A DNA stretch of 64,000 nt from Trichoplax sp. H2 (Eukaryota > Placozoa > Uniplacotomia > Trichoplacea): contig NOWV01000004.1 of assembly GCA_003344405.1 (NCBI GenBank), positions 1,364,001-1,428,000 on the forward strand, given 5' to 3'. Made by a program: the position numbers and the translations under genes. Shown here piece by piece: positions 39,192 through 50,800 of the stretch (its first letter is position 1; each line of letters opens with the position of its first letter). Under the pieces are notes generated by a model, which saw only the letters and a list, made by a program, of their open reading frames with translations, searched no databases and was not told the DNA's origin.

Positions 39192-40304
39192 ATGGCTCGA
39201 ATAATGACCTTGCTTTTTGGGGCTATTTGCATACTTTGCATTACTCAAATTACTCAAGCAGTAACAACTAAATCTGCTAAAGTATCTAAGACCATAGGCA
39301 AAGGTGCAATGAATTATTCTGCTAATGATTCTGTGGCTTTCATTACATTAGATTACCGTAAATGAACATACAGCAGTAAAGAAGATTTAAGAATACTATG
39401 TATGATATGATCAAAAATAATATATTCTTATAATATTTGATATAGATGAACTATTTGTTCGCTACCTCGATTACTTCGCCAAAAAAATCAATGAAGCTGA
39501 AAGAAATTTAAAAGAAATGAAGGCTTTGTTGAGAACCGGGCGCGATATGATGACTAAATGCCATTCTGTATCCACTATTATGAGTAAGTGCTCCATCATT
39601 GAATTAGTTTGAATCTAATTAAGCAATACACTATCATAAATAAATAAAGTGTGTACTTACTAATATAGGATTAGGATAGTTTTATTCATGCTGAAATCGG
39701 ATTAGAATTATAGACAAGATTAGAAATGTTTTAAACGACGTAAATAGTGAAGCTGTAATAAATCGTTGCGATACTGTATTTGCTGAATAGAATTAAGTTA
39801 AGATTTTATCAATGTATGAGTATATTCTTAATGTAGCAAACATGTAAACCTATACCATACAATTATATGTAAGATATTAATTAAGCAGTCACATTCTGTA
39901 ATCTACATAGGAAGCAGTAAAAGCCCAGAAGAAGCCGTAGAGAAGTTAAAAGACTTGAGCTTTATTGGCTTCGATAACGTGGCAAGAGGTGAGATTATTA
40001 TTTGTAAACTGTTTCTGCAGTAATAATTATTCAAGTCTAATTACATCAAAGAATTAATACATTCATATTGACATCTATTGAAATTTATCATCAGTCTATT
40101 TATCATTCTAATTCCAGTAACTACGCTACTCAGTGTAATATCTTTTACGAATTATAAATACACTTATCTATTAGTAATGCGCACTTATTTCCATTCTTTT
40201 GTGATCCTTTAATAAGGAGTCTGATTTTATATTGTTTTATAACAGGCAATGAATGCAACAATCCTGATGATTGTTTCCCTTTTGCAGGATTTTTCTTCGG
40301 TTAA
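39192..40304 (+). CDS. Secreted protein of 146 aa, possible peptide precursor; not recognised
   Basis: Exons: 39192-39357, 39446-39583, 39911-39988, 40246-40304 (441 nt), with all three introns in phase 1. The N-terminus is a clear signal peptide: MARIMTLLFGAICILCITQI, then a small-residue cleavage region TQAVTT. The middle (residues about 55-125) is charged and helical with no catalytic motif. The last exon encodes a compact C-terminus, GNECNNPDDCFPFAGFFFG and stop. It has two cysteines five residues apart, a run of aromatic residues and a final glycine. The preceding exon ends with Ala-Arg, so the R|G junction coincides with the splice site. A terminal Gly after FFF is what peptide amidation would need, but there is no dibasic site. 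It may equally be a small secreted structural protein. I know no homologue. Confidence 0.65.
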
Positions 40305-42366
40305 ATATAAATAAAAATATTAAAGATGTTAATTCAAAATACCCATATTGCACTGGTGTCACAGTTTAAAAGTTGGATATCGGCTAAATGTCATACATCA
40401 CAAGGGATGTCAGATTTCAGTAGTTAAAATTGATAATTAAGTCATTTTTATCTGTAACAGAGTATCAATTTGCATTCTATCTCTAACATGATGGCTTATG
40501 TCTATCACGTTTAAATAGTATGATAATAAGTTTAAAAGTTTCGTTAGAGTGTACCAATAGAGGTTTTATTAACATGCTAATACTTCATTAATAAGTTGAT
40601 CAAAGCATTAAAACTATAATTCATAATTTTAAATAGCATTCTTTGATTGTAATTGTGTGCTAAAAATAATTGTTCTGGATTGTAAGTAAATAAATGTCAA
40701 ATCAACAGCAACTATGGATAAGATAGATCAAAACGTCATCGGTTAATCTAGACTTTCGTGAATAGACACGTTTTAATTGAGGATAGCGAAATTTATGTAG
40801 CAACACCGGTACACTATAGCAAATTTGGCACGATGTTTGAAATAACGAGTGTATATCTCGACTAGTAAGACGTACTACTAGTCTTACTCATTAGTAGTTG
40901 CAATAATTATAGGTTACTTTTAGCAATACACTATGCTTTAATTTGTTTATGAGGACTCAGATTTATTAGCGACACCTTAATGCATTATTATTTTTATTTA
41001 GTTCTTCTTAATCATTTATCTTTTCGTTGTAACACATTTCAATAAACCTGCGAGACCAGCTCTTATTGGTTTCATACGAATATAAAATATTCCTTTTTAT
41101 ACTGTACTTACTCGTAAATCTTTAGAGTATATTGTTTCCTTCTGTCAATATCCTGATAAACCCTACATTAATATCCTCGTACATATACATACTGTAATCT
41201 AAATTTAGTATTGCAATTAATGGTATGTACGTGCCTTGGACAGAAAACCCCTCTAATTGCAGTCATTTTAGGACTGATTTTCACTGTGACTTAATATAGA
41301 TTACGTCATATTGGAATATTAATCTTATTTTATTCTCGTGCAAGCCAAAATTTAATCGATTTATATTCTAAAAACTTTGTTTTAATCTGCTATACATCAT
41401 ATGCAAGCGTAATATTATTCATCATTTAGACTGAAAGTGCTTTTAGGCTCAGATCCAGTATATACGAGTATACACAATATCATATCAAGTTTAGTTTAAT
41501 TCATACTAAAAATTTCGATATTGCCTAATTTACTTTTATCAGTAGAATTTACTTTAGCTATGATTAGTAATAAAGCTTATTGACGGTAAGTGACTAAGTG
41601 TTTTATTCCTGTGGGCGAACTAAATTCCAATTTTAATTAATATTGTTTATCATTTAAATAAGAATAAGCATCCAGCCATATAAAACTAAATTAGTACTTA
41701 ATAAGTATTAACCGCATACTTACACATATATAAAGTAAACTATTTTAATTTAAATTATTCAACAGTCTAAAGGCATTTTCTATTAGTCGAATTATTACAA
41801 GCCTTTTCAAGTTTTTTCTTATATAAGCATCGATTAAATTTAATGTACTAAAGTGCCATCTTTGCTCATCGAGTATCAATTAAATATCCATACTAGAAGA
41901 ACAGTTTATATCAACAAGCTACTAGTATCCTTTTTGTCTACATTTTCTATATAGTAACGTCTTGTAACAATATGACAAAGCAAAATTATTATAATAACAA
42001 AATGATGCTATTAGCATATCTATCGGTTATTGCTATGGATACCAACAGATAGTAAGAATGCTCTATGTATTATAGATGGACAAGATATATTCCTATACAG
42101 GCAAGTAAAGTGGTCTTTAGTAGTTACCTTTTTAGTGGTCAAGACATCATCAAATTAAAGTCTACTCGTTGGGATCAATTGATATTTTTATTGGCGAGAA
42201 ATGGATTTTATAGTTCATTATCAGCGATAATGGTATTCTATAATCCAGCAGGGAATTTAGAGCACAGTGACGGCATGTATTAAATACCATCATTAACATC
42301 AATCTAGGAAGAGTTTCGTACGGCATCAGTGTAGTGTCTATATCAGTAATATGTTAGGTAATCAAT
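40305..42366. other. Intergenic region before the first ANKUB1-like gene
   Basis: AT-rich with no supported gene. An 8-bp inverted repeat (AGTAAGAC, loop, GTCTTACT) lies near 40865-40889. A 72-codon open frame at 42065-42283 lacks splice context linking it to the gene that starts at 42367, so I leave it out. Confidence 0.55.
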
Positions 42367-45300
42367 ATGGCCAGCTGGATACAAACAGATATAGATGAAG
42401 AAGTTGACAGCATTTATTCTCAAATCTATATTTCATTACCAACACGAGAAGTAATTACGCTATATAACGTTCCAAATCAAGTTACAATTTTACATCTTAA
42501 ATCAATGATTGAATTATACAGTGGTATACCTCCTAACGTTCAAATTTTGCAATATTTAACCACTACAGATTTACAAGATTATCGTACATTAGTCTCTTAT
42601 GGTATTAAAACACGAGATCAATTAACATTGACATTCCCAGTAACTTGGACAAGTTTATTTTTTGCTACATGGTATGGCGATATTCAGGAAGTTTTCTTTA
42701 GCGGTGTAACATTAACCGATCAGTATCGTTATACTGATGAAGAAATTACAATGTTAAATCGAATTATTGCAACACGCAGTTTTTTCGCTGTTATGTTGTC
42801 TGCTCGCCAAGGTCATGTTGAATTGATTAAGCAATTACATAAAAATGGTGCTGACATGAGCTGTTGTAGCCAATTTGGTAGAAATCCATTACATATCGCT
42901 GCCTGGCATGGACATATAGATTGTGTTGATTTTTTACTGCAAGTTAATTGCCCGATATTGTCCTATGACTTAAATGGTAAGACACCTATGCAATTAGCAA
43001 CACAACGTCATCAAGATGAATGCCAACGTCGAATATGGTTACATATTTGGAATTCAAGAAGCCAACTAATTCGCGCTCGGAAGCAGACAACAGATGATAG
43101 TAAAACTATTCATTCTCAAATCACGATGATTGAAGAATTTATCACCGGGCCATCCGTGGGTAATACAGAACTTGATTATGAAAAAACACTTTTATCTAGA
43201 TGGTACGATCCATTTTCTCGAGATCGAGATGAAATCGTGCTTAGATTGAACAATGTAGCTATAGATGATCATATGGATAGGCGAATCAATCATAAAAAGT
43301 TAAATCGTGTTAAAGTCAAGTTTGATGAAGCAAACACTGCAAATAATGCTGGTAAAACACGTCGACAAGTAATCTCTTTTGAACAACTGCCTGCAACTTA
43401 CCCGATATTATCTCATGATATAAGGTAATGACCATCCTTTAAATCATCTTAGTCTGTTTATTTTGATACAGAATTGATCATTCTACATTTATTTTCTTTG
43501 ATTTTACGAGACTGTATCTATGCTATTAAGTTTACTTAATATCATGGTTTTAGACTAAGAGTTCCAGGTTAATTTCTTGAATTAATCTTGTATTGGTTAT
43601 TTTATCAGTTTATAATTTAATTCAATGCATATAAACGATTTCATAAGTAGCGATAAACTCTTTACTAACTGAGACCAATCCACTTCCACTTGATTTCAGA
43701 ATAATTTAACTTATAGTTATTAGCACAAATTTCGTCTGGCATAACTTTAAATACTATTTGATAAGCGTTATGACCTCAAGTGATGTAGCATCTTTCTAGT
43801 TTACACGAGCATACTATCAGAATACAGGGACAGAAAAATTTTAATTTGTAACCCTAATTTCTGAGTTTCTATAATTGCATTGATTTATATTTATATCTAT
43901 ACATTTACAGATAGACTGCATTAACTATCTTCATTTACGAGAACGATCGATAGCATTTGTAGTATTGTTTTTCATTCTTTCATAATGGTGTGATTCAAAT
44001 ATAACATTTCTATACGTAAAGATAATCCTACACAAGTACGTGATATAGAGGTAACCAATATTCATCTTTTGTTTCTATATTTTCCTACCGTCGTTACTTT
44101 CACTCGATTCCCTGGTGTAATTTAATCTGATTTGTAATTTCTGTATTATTAATTTTCTGCCTCCACTTCGCTATATTTTTGTCGCATCATCTTTGCACAC
44201 CTATATATTTACATATCTATATATATGCATCCTTGTAATGAACGTGTTTCTTGGAATTCCCGCAAGTATTTGTCAAAAGATTGGAGTAAACAGAGTTTAT
44301 TACGGGGTTTTGTTGAAAAAATTTCTGCAACAGCAAATTTTAATTGAAAAGATAATGATAGTCCTTAATGTATTGATTTAGCTACCTATTATCCAACTTG
44401 TTTACGACTTCAAGATCATAAATGAGAGTTATAGAATCGCATCAATTAATTTATTATGCTATACAATGCCATCTATTTACGGCTTTATATCCTAATTAAA
44501 CAATTTGCTAGTAAGTAGACCGCTATCAATTAAGAATTTATAACAAACCACTACATATTAATCTTAAAACACCGACGAAATTCAGTTTTCATATTTCCTT
44601 TCAAAGTTTGAATATTAGAATAAAAAGTCTTTCGCTATCTATTATCTTTCGGTATTTAGAGATGGAATTGATAGATGGTCATGTATTATATCTAGCGTAT
44701 TTAAAAGATTTTAGTTATATTTTTGTTGGAATTATCAAAGCTAGATACTATATCCATCTTGATATTATATATTTTAATCGTTGTTAAATAATGATCATAA
44801 TTATATGATGATAATTACAAACTTTTTATTCTATTTTTCTTAAAGTAGCAGTCGGCAACAAATTGGAATCCGGTCTAAAAATTCTAATAAATTTGAAAGA
44901 TGGTTTATAGCTAAAAAGAGGCAAGTTCAATACACATTAGAATGTTGCATTGACTGGAATGGGCAACGCAAACACGAAGATGTTGATTTAACATTTGAAG
45001 AGTGGCTGGAAATGAATAAAAGCTATTCTACAACAGGACGAGACCTTAATCGATCTAATAGTAATGCTCCCTATACTTATGATCTTGAGCTTGAGGATAT
45101 ACGAAGTGAGAGGGATTATGATCCGGTTGTATTCGCAGAGTGGTTAGAGAGGATAAGATCCAAAGAAAGAAAGGAAATAGAGCATCAAACTGTCCAAAGA
45201 ATAACAGCTATTAAACGAAATCGCGGTATGACGTTTAGCCAACTATCGGAAGTTAAGAAGAAAAGAGATCGCGCTCGTATCATGATCTTGGAAGAAATTA

Positions 45301-45848
45301 TCGACAGAGCTCCTACAATGAATCCTAAGCAAACTGAGAATCACAACAGGAATCAAATATCATTTGAAGAATGGTTGAAAAGGAAGGAACTAGAATATAA
45401 ACTTAAGCAATATAGGTCTGCATGGGCGAAGTTAAGGAAAAAACACGATGATAAGCGAAATTATTCTGCTAGTAAGCAAAGTTATGATCAGTGGCTCAGT
45501 AATAAACTGTTCCAAGAGAGAGAGCAAAGGCGAAATATCGAAAAGGAGAGGATCAGAACAGATCAATTTGAAGTTAAAAAGGATTTAGAAAAGAAAATAG
45601 AAGCTGAACAGAAATTAGTGCGATGGCGTCAGCAAAAACTACAACTTAAACAACGAGATATAATAAAGAGAAAGCAAGATGAAATTCGTCAACAAGAGCT
45701 GAGAGAACAAGCTCTTGCAAAAAGGAAAAATATTGCTTTTGATCAGTGGTTTGACAAAAGTATCGAAGATGAAATAACAGAAATTATCGATGCTAAGAAA
45801 CATGGGAAACCTATAAAAAGGGAATCAAATACAATTATTCAAATTTAA
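42367..45848 (+). CDS. ANKUB1-like protein A: ubiquitin-like domain, ankyrin repeats, repeated FEEWL-type motifs
   Basis: Two exons, 42367-43424 and 44849-45848 (or from 44852), give 685 or 684 aa. Residues about 20-90 form a ubiquitin-like domain (IYISLPTREVITLYNV ... LVSYGIKTRDQLTLTF). A Trp-containing linker like that of ANKUB1 follows. Ankyrin repeats lie at about 137-225 (SARQGHVELIKQLHKNGADM, GRNPLHIAAWHGHIDCVDFL, GKTPMQLA). Exon 2 is a charged helix with six copies of an aromatic-x-x-W-hydrophobic motif: FERWF, FEEWLE, FAEWLE, FEEWLK, YDQWLS and FDQWFD. Similar motifs occur in CCDC34/CCDC181-type ciliary coiled-coil proteins. Human ANKUB1 has the same UBL-ankyrin order and is poorly characterised. 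The exon junction is in phase 2 with a NAGNAG acceptor. The ATG at 42367 is the first usable start; a further upstream exon cannot be excluded. Confidence 0.8.
44846..44851 (+). other. NAGNAG tandem splice acceptor (TAGCAG) in ANKUB1-like gene A
   Basis: Exon 2 can start at 44849 or 44852. Both keep the frame and differ by one serine codon. Such tandem acceptors commonly produce both isoforms. Confidence 0.7.
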
Positions 45849-47882
45849 AGTCAAACTTAGTTGATTGCTGTAATCCTCTTCGTTGGCATATGAGGCCTAT
45901 TCTCATTTAGTTGATATATAATCATTTTGTTTTGAAAAGTTTTAAACAGTTATTAAACTGGAATGCTGATATAAGATATTAGCATAATTTCTGAATTGAA
46001 AAAGAGAATAACTTTCTCTTGCCCTACACTTTTTACTTTGATTGTGAAATAGCTAGGTTAAAATATGGGTTTGAAAATAATACCAATTAAATTGTAATTC
46101 AATTGATTTAAATAATGCAGTTACTGTGCTATATCCATTTGCAATTTTTTTATTAATCCCTATGTTTCCATTGTGTATTATAATTTTAATATTGATCTAC
46201 TACTGTATGTGACTATTACAATTTGATGGTAATGTGATTGCTTATGTCATATGCACAAATACTGTTTATTTCTGTTGTATATTATTGATTTATAAGTAAC
46301 CATATCAAATAATGAATTGGATTATAGTAAGTGTATTTAACTTCTTTTGGAGAAATAGGCCTAATACAGTATATCCATTTTAATGTTTGGATGAATTCTT
46401 GTTTGGTTTCAACTGCTGCACGTAAACGATACATTTGATAACCGATTTTAATTTTTTACTTGTTATCGCCATAAAGCAGTTGTTAAATAATATTTTTAGC
46501 AAATTCTAATGGCTGTTTGTTGCGATTGTCGCCAACATAAAAAATATAAACTAATAAATTCATCATTGGTCTCAGGATTTTATGGATCACTCCTATGACC
46601 TACAAACTTATGTGTATCATTATCCATTATATCATAAAACTAAAGATTGATAATCGATTTCGGTTAAGAACCGTTCACATCACTTTATCACAATCGGCAA
46701 TTTTAAACCTATATATAATATACGTATATATCTTTGGTATAATCTACAAAATCTTATTTATTAACATAGTCCTAATTCATTAAGCAATGTCTAACGAAAT
46801 ATTTTAAGTTAATTTGAATAATTGTGAGTCCAGTCTCTTTCAAGTTTTTGATTCGCAGGTTGCAGCTGGTGGTATTAAGAGATAGGATTGTCAATTGTCT
46901 CATAGCAATAACATTGTTGCAATATAATGCTTAATTAATTATTAGCGTATGTGTCATATGTATTGAGCATAAAATATCGAATAAGACTTCAAACTGATAG
47001 AATGTACTATGCTAATTACATGAAAAAAGTGATGGAATCGGATATACGAAGATATACTAAGCATATACTTAGTACAGAACATCAAATAAATTATTCTTTA
47101 TATGTTAATCGTAAGAATCCTAAGCTAATAGTCTTGTTCCATATTTTCTGAATTTGTAGTGTTACTCAAATTCAATCCAGAAATATAAAAGTAAAAATAA
47201 GAACATTTTTAAATTTTGTACTTTCATGGTAAATAATGAATGCAATGAAATAATATCTAGTTGTATGAGCAATAACAACATTTTAAGTAAGACTAGAGAG
47301 TTTCTCGAGGGTAAATTATCAACTACCATTATTAATATCATACTAGGATACCATGATCAATGTATTTTATAACCATTGTTGACTTATTGAGTAATAAGAT
47401 TGATGGCATGTTCTACAACATAATGTACAAAACGTATATACTATAAGGATGCCAAAGGATGATAATTAATTCAATACGCGATTTAATGCATTGTTACGGT
47501 TGTCATGGCAATTACCAACATAACAGTATAGTATACACTATTATTTGGCAAATAGTTATACTGTATCTCTAATCCGTACATTAATGCCATCCCACAGATT
47601 GCAGATACATGTAACTATAGTATACATTCTGTACGTCATTTAAAACTCTGCTTTACTGTACCTTACCTACTTGTTAGTCCAATTTACGCTCTGATAAGAT
47701 CGATCGATATTATTTATAACATAAGTTGTTGCAGTCACAAAATTACATTACTAGATTAATTATTGTAATATTATTATTAACATCAGTGATTGGTAGAATT
47801 TAATTTCGAGGTATTTTATGTAAAGTTAGCCTTAGTGCCTTAAATCTACAATATTATAACTTATGATAGATAGTAATTCATT
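45849..47882. other. Intergenic region between the two ANKUB1-like genes
   Basis: AT-rich; no supported exon on either strand. Open frames at 46595-46783 and 46951-47151 look like noise. It should contain the 3' UTR of gene A and the promoter of gene B. Confidence 0.6.
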
Positions 47883-50800
47883 ATGGATAATCGACACGAC
47901 AGGGACAAGGATAAGAAGAATGTTGCAAAACTTGATCTGTTCGTTAAATTAATTAACGGAGATCAACGATTTCCACTTAAAGCAGTACCAGTAAATATGA
48001 AAGTTCGTCAACTCAAAAGCGAAGTTGAATTAGCCGCCGGTAAGTTTATTTGATAAATAGCTTCTTCTTAGTAGGAAACTGGAGATAGCAATGAAATGTA
48101 ACGCCTTAAGTTGTTAAAAATATCAAGATAACTCGTTACAACCATAAGCTCATATATTTTGCAGTATGATGGCATAATAGCTTATCCGTACAAAGAAGCT
48201 AGATTATCTCCATAGTATTTCAATATTGCTATGTGAAAATTCACTTCAATTTAGAGATTATGCCTATTTTTCTGAATTACGGCAAAATTTTTACATATTT
48301 TTGAGTAAGATCTTTTCTAAAACCGGGAAACATCGCTAAAGTCAATAAATACTGTCAAGATATCATTGCGATATCATTCACAGGGTAGACATATTTAGTA
48401 GAGTCATATAAAGATCGAGAATGTTTAGTTCCCAATCGCTAGCGATGTCTATTTTATAAGAACTAATTTACTATGTTCGAGAGATATTTTATAATTATTT
48501 CCTATGTCGTAACGGGAAAGTAGTAATTGTAAATTGTTATTGCAATTACATAAGACATCGAATTTGCTAGATATCCTCCTAATTCAATGAGCATTTCATA
48601 GAGTAGTATAAGATAGCGCATAAAATCAGTAATAAATTTTATTTCGATGTTATTTAGACTTTATGATCACCTAGCAGTTTTCAGATAACTGTTACTATTA
48701 GAACGTAATACCCTTAATCATTTCCTACTATAATTTCAGTTTTATTTGACTATTAACGACATTGATAAATAATTATAATTATATAATTGACTATATTCAA
48801 ACGGAATTGGTAAATTAACACAGTTTAGCGTTTAGAGAATAACTGTTTAGTATCTAGGTAAATACCTACCACATCTAAAAAGAATTGTTTGATGCGTAGC
48901 TAATTGATTAATGGCTACTCTCTGTCCTATACGCGCATTTTAATGGCTGACATGTACTACTCTATAAAGGTATACCAAGTCATTTACAACGCTTACAGTA
49001 TCTTGATCAAGGTGATATGAACGACGATCACGATTTAAAGCGTCATGATGTTGTATATGGAGCAACAATCAATTTAAAGCTATGGAATATATGGGAAGGT
49101 CTAATTATGGCTGCTTTCAGGGGTGCTGAAGATGAAGTCTTTCGTCATGATATTACTATAGATATGCAAGCTCATTTTGATTCAGTTCGAGAACGCCTAG
49201 CTCAGTCAGTTTGGGTTAAAGAAAGAGCGCTCATGGCACTCTTTGTCGCCAGCCACCGTGGTCATTTTCGTTTAGTACAAAAATTAATCGAGATAAATGC
49301 TGATGTTAACGGTAAAACACCTTCAAATCGAACACCATTACACGCTGCAGCAGTGATGGGGCATGATGATTGTGTTCAGCTTTTGTTGGAGAATGGTGCT
49401 CACCTCGATATCCGTGATTGTAATAAAATGACTCCATTGATCTTAGCTGAGAAATATGGTAGAAAAGGTTGTGTTAGACAATTGTTTTTATATAAATGGA
49501 AGATTAGGGCATCAGTAATGAATACAAAGATTCCAATCGGTGAGTAGACTCTGATATAACTTAATTATCAATCAGTCACTAAAAATATATAGAACTATCG
49601 AATTACTAATCGTGTAATTGGGTATTATTCTTCTTTTAAATAACATTAATACCAAATATGGTTTACCTAAAATAGAGCTGCTGGTATATTATTGTGAATT
49701 GTTTATTTCTATAAGAGATTAATTGTCGTAACTGTGAAATTTCGTGTTACTGCTATCGGTATCTATAATATTTAGTACTGTCACAAGTATCATTCCGATA
49801 CTATTCAAAAGAAATCTTTATATATGAAATGATACTATCATGTGAATCCATAGCAGACAAGAATTGCAACTTGTACTTATGATTAATGTATAATCAAGTT
49901 AGAAATGCACTTAGATATACTGTTTGATGCCTTAATTTCAAAAGTTTTGATATTCCGCAACGCTAGGCTTGCTAAACATGTATTTGAAAGTAAAAATTTT
50001 TAGTCTTTGTAGGACAGTATCATAGCTATGCTGCTTATTGTAATTCTAATATATGATAACTAATTTGTGTTTAAACTGGTTAAGTTAATTATCAAACATG
50101 GCGATTATATTGTGATTATAATGCGATAAATCTGTTGGTAAAGCTAATTATATATTTTAATCACTTTTGTAACTAGAGTCGTTAATGACACATCAAAAAT
50201 ATGATTCCGGTTTAATAACTTGGCTACGAGGTCCTGAAGGTAAAATTTATCTGGCTGATTTGCGAAATAATATTCCTGAGTCGTTATTACGTGATGCTGC
50301 TAAGCCACCGGCAAAAACCAGACAAAGAAGCCATTCGACCGAAATAAATACAGATAAATATAGTTTATATAAAAAGGTATCAACTAAAACGACAATGACC
50401 AGGGAAAAACACTTTCACGAAGCATCTATACAAGCTGATCTTAGTCGTAGAGGTCGAGAAGCGCGTGAAGCTCGTGAAAGGGAACAACGTGAGAAAGAAT
50501 TGCGTGAACAACAAGAAGCTATGCAAAATAATCAAAACGGTGATGACGATTCTAATCAAACTAGTGGTGATGACCCAGTAAATCCCAATCGTGGACGTTC
50601 TCAATCAATTACTCACAAGACTCCAATGCCACGTATTAGTATCGCTAAATCAATGCAAAAGTCTACGACAAATTTGAAAGGTAATAATAGAAGTGTACCT
50701 TTAAAATCAATGACTTCAGGTAACCAGATAAAATAGAACCTGTACTAACTTAATACTCCCTTGAATGATGGCGATTAAAATAGGTGATGGGAATAAACTA

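Noticed and set aside
42065-42283. 72-codon frame just upstream of ANKUB1-like gene A
   Set aside because: It ends in a stop 84 bases before the gene's ATG. I see no donor/acceptor pair linking the two in frame, and no UBL features.
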